Assembly (NCBI GenBank): GCA_033558025.1
Contig: JAUCEF010000009.1
Location: 1,426,001-1,490,000, forward strand
Length of the DNA stretch: 64,000 nucleotides
Source of the DNA: Phytophthora sp. 'mugwort'
Taxonomy: Eukaryota > Oomycota > Peronosporomycetes > Peronosporales > Peronosporaceae
Reading direction: 5' to 3'
This document shows positions 44,297-55,010 of the stretch, one piece after another. The position numbers were made by a program, and so were the translations under genes. How positions within the stretch are numbered: position 1 is the stretch's first letter; every line of letters starts with the position of its first letter. Below the pieces are notes generated by a model. That model saw only the letters and a program-made list of their open reading frames with translations, had not been told where the DNA came from and ran no database searches.

Positions 44297-46984
44297 CTAC
44301 GACTGCTGCGAGTCCTTAATCGTCTGCTTGAACGAGAATGGGTGGAACTTGTAGCCATCAGCCTTGTAGAACTTGTTCTGGAACTCCACCCAGTGCAGAC
44401 GCAGCGCGTGTAGGAAACACTCGAGCACATCCATGGCGAGAATGACGCCGAACGTCGTCGCAGCGAACACTCCGAACCCAATGAAGATGGCAATGAACGA
44501 GTCGCTATTGATGGTGGACAACATCGTCTTCTCCCAGAACACGGTGGCCAGCTCCGAGTGCGCCAGACTCAGAGCCCAAAGACGTAGATACGATGCCGTG
44601 TTCGAGACCATGCCCAGCACAAACTCGATCGTTTCAATACCCTGGTGAATAACCACTTCTCCAAACTCAAACTCGTCGCCGTGACCGCCACCATGGCCGC
44701 CGCTCGAGTTGCCGTGGTGGTGAGACACCAAGCGTTCCTCCGCCTCATCACTGAAGTTTACGTGGTGGTTCACAGGCGGTGCCGTGCGGTCGTTCTGGAT
44801 CTTTAGGTAAATGGGCTTGATAAGCAGCATGGCCGGCACTGACACGAACGCCATCATCAGAAGCGTCTGCTGAGTCTCAAGCTGGCCTTCATAGAGTGGG
44901 TCGACCACGTTGCCCGGTGCCAATGCAATGTTAATCAGGGTGTTCACAAGCGAAGGCGGGCGGCACCCAGTGTGTTCGCCAGCGTAGTTGTACGGGCACA
45001 CTTCATACTTCATGCGCTCTGTCCAGTCAATGCTCCACTTCATCACAATAAGCACAATCATATAGCAGAAGAGCGAGATGGCGAAGACAATCTGCGGTAC
45101 AAACTCGAAGAAAAACGTCGAGTAATCACGGAAGTACAGGTTGTTCCAGCCCTTAAGGAGGATACCGAAAGTCATCTGGACAATACCGAAAATGACCGAG
45201 ATCTTCATCTTGAACGAGTTAAAGAACAGCAGCTCGTTCGACGACGTCTTCCAGATCGGATCCAAGCCAACAGCGTACACGTTACCACCGCCCGAGACGT
45301 CCGTGGCATTTACGTACGTCATCTTGCCGTCAACCATATACTCAGCCACGCATCTTGCCTCACGGTCGCGAGATTCGAGACAGTCCGGGTATGCGAACTT
45401 GGAGCCAAAGAGATTGAGTGGAAGCGAGAAGAAATCGTTGTAGATCAAGCCAGCGTACATGGCAAAGGCGCCCATCATGAATAGCATGTATCGTCCACCG
45501 TAAATCGACGCCGTCATTTCGCCCATGCTTCCCGGATGCTCGAGTCGGCGCTCTGTCAGAATTAAATACAATCCAAAGAGCAGCACGCATAGGCCGTGAC
45601 CGATATCACCATACATTACACCGAACAGGAACGGGAACGTGACAGCAGTGAACACTGACGGGTTCACTTCGCGGTACCGAGGGCAACCGTACGTCTCCAC
45701 GAAAGCCTGGAAGGCATCAGTAAATTTGTTCGTCTCAAAGTACGTAGGCGGAACAGGCCACGGCTTGGGTACAGTATCCACGAGCGACGGCATCGACTTG
45801 TCATCTGCTGCGGTGTGTGCACGTGTGACAGCACGACGCACACTTGACAGCGCCTCCTTGATGACCCACCCTTCAGCACGCAGCATACCACTCACATCAG
45901 CACGGAACATGTTGAGCGCGTGGTACGTCGCCTTTTCCTGAAGCACCGACCACTTCCACGACTCGAGTGTCTCAGCCAGGTCACGGCATAGCAGCACACA
46001 GCTCTCACGGTTGCGACGAAGAATGTGGCTGCTTTGGTTGAGTTCACCAGCATTGCTCTGGATCAAGTGAGCAATGGCAGCTCGGTCGTCCATAGGCGGC
46101 AGCGAGTACAGTCTCGCGTGGAAGGCGTCGCAGATCTTGCGCAACTTGTTCTCGATAAAAGTCGACTGGAAGAAGATAACGAAGGCGTGTTTCGTCACTG
46201 GCTGCCCATTGGTCGGGTCCGCCAGCGGCTCTTCAATGGGTGAGAAACGGGTAAAGCAATTGCCGCGGGTCGTACGGAAGATCATCCTCTCGAACTTAAG
46301 TCGCTCATCAGCAGGCACAACGCCCGTCACATTGCGGAAGCGCAGCGACGACGCGTCCTCTCCAGGTCCCACGCCGGACGACGCCTCCACAAAGCTGTAG
46401 CCTCCTGATCGGGACGTTGTCCGCGAGTTGCGACGCGTCTGCACCTCCGGAACTAACACACACATTACAAAAACCAGTTAAGCACAAAGTTCAAAGAGCA
46501 ATAGTAGAGTCAGTGACTCACTCTCGATCTCGAAGAACTCGCCAGCCCGAGAAATAATTTCCTGCAGCTCCTTGCGCTCGTTGTACTCCCTCGTGAGCTT
46601 CTCATGCATTGAGTTAAGTTGCAGCAGCTCCTGCTCCTTGTCCTCCAGCAGTCGCTCGAGGGTGTCCAGGGCCCTGGCCGCCGTGTCCTGCGAGCCGTAG
46701 CGGATGTCCGCTGAGCCCGCTAGGAACTGGTCGATGGAGCCTGCGGGCTTGGGCGAGATGTTGAACTTGGCCAGCTCCACTTCAAAGTACCGTAGCTTGC
46801 GCTCCATCTCGTCGCAGCGCTTGACGTAGTTGACGTAGCGGCGCTGGAACGGCGTGAGCTCCGGGTTCAGGTCCGTGAACTCGAGCACGCCCAGATCTCC
46901 CAGCTTCTGCACGCAGTCGTGGGCCGCATCCTCGTTCACGATGAGCGAGATATACTCCATCTCGGCGGAGCGGAGCCACTTCAT
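44297..46984 (-). CDS. VPH1: V-type H+-ATPase 116-kDa subunit a (V0), 2 exons
   Basis: CDS is complement(join(44297..46452, 46522..46984)), 872 aa, a normal length for the family. The 69-nt intron (GTGAGT..TAG) keeps phase. The start MKWLRSAEMEYISLIV is the classic N-terminus. Residues 1 to about 400 form the cytosolic arm with coiled coil. The C-terminal half has eight or so membrane segments, including FPFLFGVMYGDIGHG, then GGRYMLFMMGAFAMYAGLIYNDFFS, and the proton-channel helix with the essential Arg (SYLRLWALSLAHSEL, Arg at about 778). The last block is LHWVEFQNKFYKADGYKFHPFSF. It couples ATP hydrolysis to proton transport in vacuolar and endosomal membranes. A His/Gly-rich loop (HHHGNSSGGHGGGHG) lies before the channel helix. 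Confidence 0.97.
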
Positions 46985-49380
46985 GTTGAACGATTCTATT
47001 ACGGTGAGTTTTGCGAGGGGAAAAGCACGACGGGGACCGTGGGATCGAGGCGCGTCGACTGATATTTCTCTCTCTCTGGAGGGGCTCGCGAGCGAAGAGG
47101 AAGTGAAGCGAACCGACGATGGAGCGCGGGCTAAGCTTAGCGCGGAGTCTTCGCCTTCTGGGCAGTGGGGGAACGGCTTTTTATAACGGAGAGGGGAGAT
47201 CGGATTTAGGGGACATGATTAAGTACGATATTCTAAAAATAAGATCGCATCGAAAGATTATGGTGGGCACTGTAGCGGGGGGGGGGAGGGGAAGTTGGCG
47301 AGTGACACAAAAGTTGAAGTTGCACTGACTAGAATGAAGCTGATGGATGAGGAACTTGGACGTCGATAGCACCCTTGTTTATTCTTGCCTGTGGATCCCA
47401 CCGAGGATTTTGGACCAGCACTCGCCGTCGAGTTTTTAACTGGGTTCACGTGCGCCGCAGAGAGCAACAGCGGCGTGCGTGGGTCTGGAAGCGACGAGGA
47501 GGGGGGAATCGCGAGACGCATGTTCATTAGTGGGCACTGTAGGCTAAGCGACACCAGTGAATGAGCATAATGCATCCTCGCGACTAGCATAGCTTGCGAA
47601 TGGAATTCCCGACGTCGAGTATCGCGCTACAAAAATTTGGGTGATGAAGGAACGGGTAAAAATCCATGATGTAGGCATGTAGATGACCCAATTTTTTTTT
47701 TGGCAACAAGGTTGGAACCCTTGTTTGACAACTATGCAGTATTGTACTAGGTGTAGTGGTACCTGCTCTTATCGACTATTTGGATGACTTTTGAAAAATC
47801 GTAAAAATCCCATTCGGTTGGATGCTTTAGTCGTGTTTACAACCTACGAAGCAGCATCTGTTGTACGTTAGTCCTACTGCGCCCCTCCAGTCTTGTTTAC
47901 CACCCCCAATGTATTTATCCTGCCGGAGTGACGCTGCCATCGTACGATGGACAACTCAAGAATATTCCCGGCGTGAAACTTATACTTCCTTAAAGAGGAA
48001 AGAATAACTGTAGGATTGGCTGTCTTGACTCCTGATATCACTATACAAGGGTTAAAAATAGGATGGCATTTTGCAGTTGCATCGGTGGTGGTGATAATAC
48101 TCGCCGTTGTTGTGGGAACGCTATTCACGAGTTCGACCGTACTATAGAAAGAGTTGCCGCCAAACTCTGAGCTTACGACCACGTTGTCGCCCGAATGGCG
48201 CAAAGCTTTCATGGCAGCAATGTTACCGGTTAAAGTTGGAGGTGTAAAGAGCGGTAACGATGTTGAACAAAGCTTCTTTGTAGATGGCAGCTGCTAGGCT
48301 TCAGGTCGTAATTTGAGAGGTGAAAGCATAGTAATTCCGGGAGATGATGGTGCGGCTAAAGATGTCGTACGAAAAGAGACGATATTCGTTGAATACCCAA
48401 CCACTTCCACTCCGGTCCACATTAAACGGTAACCAGAACCAAGGAAAATTTGACCTTCAATACTGAAATCTGTTAAATAATTAATATTCGTACTGTTAGC
48501 TACCGCAACTGAATTTTTTTTTATCTTTCGACAAAATATAACGATACTAACTCAAAAAAATCAATTCAGTGCACGGAATCAATTTAATGCGTAGTTAAGT
48601 ATGTTGTCCAATGAAATTACTCAAATTCAAAACGGCGTGCAGTTATTGGCTGAATAGTTAAGAATTTGTGCATGACTAGTCTGAAGCGGAAATATCGGCA
48701 TCAAGTTTGGCCAATAAAATTAAAAAGAGGCTTTTAGGTAATTAAATGCCTTAATTTAACTCATAAACCGTAAATAGAATGCATTAATTTTAACTTTTGG
48801 CCAGCATCTATACTGAACGCAAGTTTAAATGGCATCGTGCACTTAAATGACGACTCATGGTATGCATCAAACACTTTGGACTATTTTTTTATTGCACGAC
48901 TGTCCTAACGTGTTATCTAACACGCTCAAGTACCGTTAATCCTCCCTCTATTACTTGACGCTAATGCATTTGCATTGTTACTGTGTAGTAACCGTTTCCC
49001 GACTTGACCTCAAACCGTGCACTCAAGTGTTTTGATATGTTAAGTAATGGAATAACATTAGTAAATAAGGCTGTTGTTAGCAATCGCTAAGAGCTATTTT
49101 TATCAGCATATCCTCTGCCATGGGATGATGATGTTGCTCGTAGCCGAGCTTTCTCTCCATATTTCTTTATTTTTTCTAGTCTTGATGAGCGCTTGCAGTC
49201 TAGGGGGAACTTCTTTTTGTTATATCGCTGCGGCTGAAGGAAGCTTTTGACCAAGGTCCGCGACAATCAATCTCCTCCTCCAACATGGCTCCTCGTCGAG
49301 AATACGAGGAAGTACCGAACGCAGAAGCAGTGCTTGTTTGCTCGAGCATGCTAGTGCCCTAACGACACTGATGAATAATC
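46985..49380. other. Intergenic region, AT-rich in its right half
   Basis: The first 250 bases are the promoter side of the V-ATPase gene. A G-run sits at 47278-47287. The minus-strand 112-codon frame at 47874-48212 has no recognised domain. About 48440-49100 is AT-rich with many TTAATT/AATTTA words and no coding signal, and looks like old transposon sequence. A short ATG frame at 49285 (MAPRREYEEV) is not supported. Confidence 0.4.
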
Positions 49381-49730
49381 TTGGTTGCTTGCTCCAGTGT
49401 TCTGAATGATCGTAATGCTCGGAACTGTTCCGAATATTTCCGAACTGCTCGAAATTCCCTCCCCTCTAACCATTGTAAACGTACCGTCACGAAACACCAG
49501 AACGGTGCTCGAAGTCAGCATGCACTCCAACTCGCCTCCTTCGCATTCTGCAGGCTCTCGTCCCGCTTCACTGACCCGGTCGTCATGCAGCATTTGCCAA
49601 CTTCCGCAGCATCCAGCCAATCTACGCCGATTTAACTGGCTCAAACTTCGGGTCTATCGACAGAACGTTGGCACAGACCGGTCGTTAGAGAGATTATCCT
49701 GCCCTTAAGTGTCTCGCCCCACATCGTCGA

Positions 49731-50198
49731 GTGTTCTGCCACCTTCCTCAGCTCGACATACGTTCGTTTCAGATGTCTACACGTTCAATGCAGACCTTTG
49801 CACCATCGATTTCGGCCGCTGTTCCTCAATGTGAGGCGAGTCAAGTTGCTGAGCTAGCAGCGGTCCAACATCGTGCTGAACCTCCGGGAACGGCATCTGA
49901 AGTGCCTCGAGTGCCTCGTCCAAAGACGGAGGAAGGCGCCATAGTTGTGTTGCAACGTTCAAGACAAACATTACTCTACGGTGATGTACAGTACAGCCAT
50001 CGGCAACTGGACACTTACGTACGCAGAGTGAGATGTTTTGTTGCGCACGCTCACTTCGTCCGAATGAAGGAAGACAACAAATGTAGCGAACTTACTATCC
50101 ATTACTGCATATCCCACAAAAGAAGACTCCAAGGGAATAGCCCTTGTGCGTGTGGAGCTCGCTCACCAACTTCATTATCAATTCTTTCAGCTCAATAA
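49731..50198 (+). CDS. Uncharacterised ORF upstream of a hAT relic
   Basis: A 155-codon frame, Gln/Ala/Glu-rich at the start (CEASQVAELAAVQHRAE) and then with scattered Cys. No recognised domain. It ends just before the BED-finger-like part of the hAT relic, so it may be the decayed N-terminus of that element or a chance frame. Confidence 0.25.
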   Translation: MFCHLPQLDIRSFQMSTRSMQTFAPSISAAVPQCEASQVAELAAVQHRAEPPGTASEVPRVPRPKTEEGAIVVLQRSRQTLLYGDVQYSHRQLDTYVRRVRCFVAHAHFVRMKEDNKCSELTIHYCISHKRRLQGNSPCACGARSPTSLSILSAQ

Positions 50199-50219
50199 CA
50201 ACCAACCATAAGTCTCCTA

Positions 50220-51297
50220 CACACGCCGTGCTCCTCAGTCGACTTCTTTGCCTTCCATAAAGTTGTCCCGTGTGGCAGCACTTCATTGCGCATGACGACA
50301 GGACCCATCCCCTGTTTGAGTGTAAGCACTGCTATGAATTGCTCAACAGTGCGATTCCTAAACGGAGCACGGTGCCACATGCACTGAAGTGTTGAGGCGT
50401 ATTACCAAGCGATCGCCACTTTATGCGAAACGCTTACAATGTGTCGACTCGCACTTGTGCAGCCACAAAGTGAACAAATGGTCGGCTAAAGTGACAAGGA
50501 GAATGCCTATCCCTTCGGCCGAAACGACTTCGAGCTGTTCCTGAGCCGGGTATTCATCATTTGTGCCTTGCCTGATCGATGCATCCGTATTGCGTCTATT
50601 CTTGCAACGGTGGCCCCTCAATTTAGGCTACTGTCTAGGGCCAATTGTCAGGGAGCTTTTATTGCTTCGAGCCAAACGGGAATTTAGAGCTGAAATGATC
50701 GCGACAATAAATCGCCAGCAAACTGTCTCGATTCTGACCGATGGGTGGACAGATGTGAATGGCTGCGGCACCATAAATGTCATGGTTGTTGTACCTGAAA
50801 CGGCCTCGTTGGTTTGGGCGTCATTCGGGACGGGAACTGAGCAACACGGCTGAATTCATGGCTAAGATTTAAGACTCGTGGTTAATGAAGTACAAGTGGA
50901 GACAACGGCTGTGGTCGCCGGAGCGCTGACTGATAACGCTCCAAGCACGAGTGCCGCATGAACTGTTGGAAATGAGTTACCAGTTTTGGCGATGCCTGTG
51001 CCGCACATATGCCGGATCTGCTCATGCAACTTTTGCTTGAATACCCCCTTCATAAAAATGGCGAAGTGAGAAGCTCTTGAAGTCGCACATTTTGTTCGTG
51101 AACTTAGCATGCTATATTGGATCTGTTGCGGGAACACTGTGCGCGTTGAAAAAAGGGGAGTCAGGAGGAGATGGAGAAAAGGAAATGAAATTTAATGCTA
51201 GCGGAGCAGTAGCTACTAGTATTGCTGCTCTCGTCACGTTTGTAGGTTATAGTCTAATAAACACTGTAGATATGCCACTACCAGTCATTCATAACTA
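50220..51297 (+). mobile_element. hAT-type transposase relic (BED finger + DUF659-like)
   Basis: A BED-type finger is visible near 50320-50392 (CKHCYELLNSAIPKRSTVPH..C). After several frame changes, a 96-codon frame at 50563-50853 carries the DUF659/hAT motif VSILTDGWTDVNGCGTINVM and FGTGTEQH. Downstream frames (about 50860-51297) show only traces (HILFVNLACYI). No C-terminal dimerisation domain was seen. The relic is distinct from the hAT at 55 kb. Confidence 0.65.
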
Positions 51298-51767
51298 AAT
51301 TCTAGAACCACAAGCACGTTGTCTCTTCCCTATTGTGGAGGGCACGTTGTAGAGGACAGTTTGTAATGAGTCCGACCCTCAACAGCCACCCTGGCTCGTC
51401 ATCATGGTGATTAATATGTGTTTGTCTGCTCGCAAGTGAACACCTGTGCATTTCTCAAAGTATTGGTTTGCTTTGTTATATATTGGTGTCTTTCTGTGTG
51501 GGCAATCGTGCGGGCTTGTTGCTGTCATCTTGGTGCGGTTGTTTGGACTGGGGTTCTGTTATTAAGCGCCAGCCCCAACAATCATGGCTTGTACCAAGCA
51601 GAAAGCGAGAATATTAACCGGAGACTCGCTCCCTAGAAAGCAGCTTGCTTCTGTTGAAGGTGTACTCATCCATCGCCTCATCCACCATAAGTGGAGTGTT
51701 GTTTCATCAAAGATCGAATGATTAGCGACCTCCTATCTCTATAAAGGCGTCTAGAAGACCAAGAGGC

Positions 51768-52340
51768 ATGCCAAGCGTTTACATGCTTGGGAGCCCGGTA
51801 CCATCCTTCAAGAGGGAAGATTTGGAGGTTGTTGATAAGAGGGTAAATGGCGGTCGCACGGAGGATACTTTCAAGTTTGTGACTAGTACCTATCTAGCCC
51901 TTGCAAGCGCCAATTCGACAGGAACATGCATGTTCAAGGCATTTTTTTGCAACAGCCTTGTGCGCTACTTGGCGACGCGACACAAGATCTCTGACGAGCA
52001 AGTGACTTGTGTTCCAAGAAGAAGCCACTAGGTGAAATGTGGATATTTGTCGCGGCGTGTCGTGGAAAAGATTTCGTGTGCTCGTGACACAACTGCGTTA
52101 TGCTGGATCTCGCCTATATAGGCTGATCTACTCGCAACAATTTCCATCGTACTGGGCACCGTGGGGTCAAGGCCATTCTACAACTGAAGTTGGTTGATGG
52201 CTTCTACTTTGTGGTCGCGTTCAACACAACGGCTGTTGGACATGCGTTTGCTCTAAAAGTTCATGACAAAAGCTATATTGCGTTCGACAGAGAGATTAAG
52301 CGAAGATTGAGAACTTATGGGAATGGATCGAGCGCGTAAT
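51768..52340 (+). pseudogene. Degenerate cysteine-peptidase-like ORF (transposon-associated family suspected)
   Basis: Frame 1 (51768-52031) contains GTCMFKAFFCNSLVRYLATR. After a break, about 52163-52338 reads VKAILQLKLVDGFYFVVAFN and then TTAVGHAFALKVHDKSYIAFDRE. A Cys in an N-terminal helix followed by a VGH in a beta strand is the arrangement of papain-fold/OTU-like peptidases. I recall similar repeated oomycete ORFs but cannot name a family. At least two frame breaks separate the halves. Confidence 0.35.
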
Positions 52341-52559
52341 GTTAGTGCGCAAGGTTGCTTTTGAGGATAAACAAATAACTATACAGTTTCAACATGTTGT
52401 TTTTCATACATGTTCACTTCTATTATATTATGTATTTGGTGGCTGTGTATTCAGATACCATAAGTAAACCTAGATAAAGAGGAAATCTGACGTTAACTTC
52501 AACGCAAATATTCGCCGTACTGCAATATTTAGATATTACCATCTCTGAGATACTGCATT

Positions 52560-52835
52560 CCTAGTTTACTCCGTAAGTGCCTAATTTGGTGCTTGTCGAA
52601 AGCCTTGGTAAATATATATCCGCTATCATAGGCTTGGTATTACAGTATATGACGGTGAACTCGTGTCACTCTACTTTCTCTTGAACGAAATGGTATCTAA
52701 CGTCAATATGCTTTGATCGACCATGCAGCTCAGAAAATATTTTGCCATTTTAAAACAATTTTTGTTGTCCTCTTCAATTCTGGCCGCTTTGCTGTAATCC
52801 AAATCCGAGTTATTTCAGTACACTATTATCCGGCA
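52560..52835 (-). mobile_element. Ty1/copia pol C-terminus (RNase H tail)
   Basis: The minus strand reads SDLDYSKAARIEEDNKNC and then the conserved copia RNase H end HGRSKHIDVRYHFVQEKVE, followed by a YCNTKPMIADIFTKAFDKHQ block. Only this terminal part of the element remains. The copia sequence stops at about 52835, where the Tc1-like element's terminal region begins. That suggests the latter inserted into it. Confidence 0.75.
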
Positions 52836-52841
52836 ATTATT

Positions 52842-54321
52842 GGCTAATTCACAAGCGAAGTTGGCAGATATTATTTTGGGTTAAGCATCAGGCACCGAAA
52901 CCAAGGCGTACCACACTCCTTATCACAATCAATGTGGGCTAATACCCAATCAAAGTTGGCGGATGTGACGTGAGGATCAGGCGCATTTTGCGCTCGAAAA
53001 CTCGTTGTAGTGGGCTTCCAGCGGCACCTGGAGCACGTTGAGGGCCTAGCGCGCAGCTTCCCATTCCGCAATTGCCGTCAACCACGAAGGTGCCTTCCCA
53101 AGCCACCACCAAGGGTCACACTCCCGAGGAACGCCGCCGGATGCAGTACTCATATCGATCCGGGGTGACTGGCGAGCTGTTGCCCGCCATATAATGGCTT
53201 CCCCCGGACCACGGCAGAATACCTCGTGCGTACCAAACGAGTCATTAACCTCCCTCGGGGGGGGGGGGACACAAGCCGGCAAGGGGTGACGCCCGAAACC
53301 AAAGGGGCGTTTTGTCTGGAGCTGTGGCTGAATGAGTGCTGCTCGTACACACTCGGCACGTTGAAACCCACGGTCATGGAAGACTTCGACGTGAAGCTGA
53401 GAGACCACCACCTCGCGCCACTTGGCAGGCATGTTGTATACCGTTAAGCAAGTGAGATCTATACATGTATTATCGATTGTTTTGTAAATGTCGTACGTAC
53501 TCACGAATTGTGTTGTGGTAGACTCGTGTGGAGCCGACCACCTGCAACAACGAAACAAAAAGGAGAAGAGGAAGGTCTTTGCCGAAGTTCTTGTTAGTCA
53601 TCATACCAAGGGCAACCTTGTGGTGTACTTCGACGAAACAAACTACAACCTATACACCAAGCGGACTCGCGGGAGAACGAATAAAGCGAGCGCACTGTCG
53701 AAAACCTGCCACCCTTACGGATTCGGTGCGCTGTTATTTTTCGCGTATGGCATGGTCGCGTACTACACGCACCGAGGGAGCATCAAAATGCAAACAAATG
53801 CAGACTCTGTCGAAGGATTGTTCGACGTCATCAAGGGGTCGGACGTGTACAAGGAGTAGTACGCCGACAGGAAAATTGTCGGCGTGTTCGACAATGCGCC
53901 TGCGCATTCGCAGACCGAAACCCTTGTTCCTGTACACTACGACCTCGTTCTGCTGCGTCTTGGGCCCTACAGTCCCAAGTGCAGCCCTATCGAGACCTGT
54001 TTCAGCTCTCTCAAGGCTCACATCAAGCATTACTCGGGTTGATGAGGGAGGCAAAGAACAATCCCTTGACGCAGCTAAACAACGGCGGCCCGCCAATATC
54101 AAAACACCGAAGCGCGCATGCAGCTTTCCGAGCGCACCACTCACGTGTGCATGCCTCGCATTACGCAGCGCATGGTCCAGAAGATGAAGCTCCACGCCTC
54201 AAACTTTATCAACGCGGCGATCCACATGGAAGACATGGTCTACGACGCGTAGTGTAATACGACTTACCTGTAGGTAGCGATGCCATAACGACTTTACATT
54301 CAGCTTTGCCAACTTTGATTG
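52842..54321 (+). mobile_element. Tc1/IS630-like (DDE) element with transposase
   Basis: A transposase is readable on the plus strand. An HTH region is at about 53160-53440 (INLPRGG, then LWLNECCSYTLGTLKPTV and LAGMLYTVKQVR). The catalytic part is in one frame from about 53540 to 54042: VVYFDETNYNLYTKR (first Asp), VGVFDNAPAHSQTE (second Asp) and GPYSPKCSPIETCFSSLK (Glu, 33 residues after the second Asp). That frame has a single TAG at 53857-53859. The C-terminus shifts frame and ends near 54252 (ASNFINAAIHMEDMVYDA). CAATCAAAGTTGGC at 52947-52960 is repeated inverted at 54308-54321, marking terminal or subterminal repeats. A related direct copy lies at 52842-52868. Confidence 0.75.
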
Positions 54322-54797
54322 TGGTTCGTAGAGTGGTACTTCTTGAGTTGGGCATCTTGTGCTCACCTAATCCTGAAAACATTGGCTGGGGATGTACCTA
54401 ACAATGGACGGACGAAGGTGTAGTAGCTTCAGAAATAAAAAAAGAATAGCCTCCTGTGTACAGTGACACAGCGCAATGATATTCGCTTCTGTTGTCGATA
54501 TCACTATCGTTTCATGTTTTCTCCACAGCCATGAAATCGGGTCTGATCGATCATTGTGATGTAGCCACTAACTGTGTATGTCTGCTGTCTAGACAGTTGA
54601 CATGGTCCCAGGCTGTGAGGTGGTCGGCTCCCAGATTATTTCGATCTACTGAGTGTGACCCACTGAATCATAGCCTATGGTCTGTTGTACCATAAATACT
54701 TAGACCCTCTAAAGACTGATTTCCATTATATATCAAAATCAGTTAACTGGACACAATATATTCGAATATATGTATTTAAAATACTGAAAAGTTTGCT

Positions 54798-54799
54798 TA

Positions 54800-54832
<33 letters not shown>
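54798..54832. repeat. (TA)n microsatellite
   Basis: About 35 bp of alternating TA/AT interrupted once by C. It sits in an AT-rich segment between two transposons. Confidence 0.9.
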
Positions 54833-55002
54833 CCGAAAATGAGCTGATATCGAGATAATTCTTAAATAGCGGCTACCGAAATTTGCGGGCCCTGGATACC
54901 AACCATTGCACAGACCAAGAGATGTAAAAAAACGATGCTGCATTTCCATCGCCCCCACAAATTCGCCGTGCGACCCCTAGCTCAGTGTGCGATTGACCAC
55001 CC

Positions 55003-55010
55003 CTTCCACT
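55003..55010. repeat. hAT target-site duplication, left copy
   Basis: CTTCCACT directly before CAGGG. The right flank is GTTCCACT (57161-57168), which matches at 7 of 8 positions. Confidence 0.7.

Noticed and set aside
44972..45484. 170-codon plus frame inside the V-ATPase gene
   Set aside because: It is antisense to well-conserved membrane-domain coding sequence.
53046..53558. 170-codon minus frame
   Set aside because: It is antisense to the Tc1/IS630-like transposase HTH region, which has family motifs on the plus strand.
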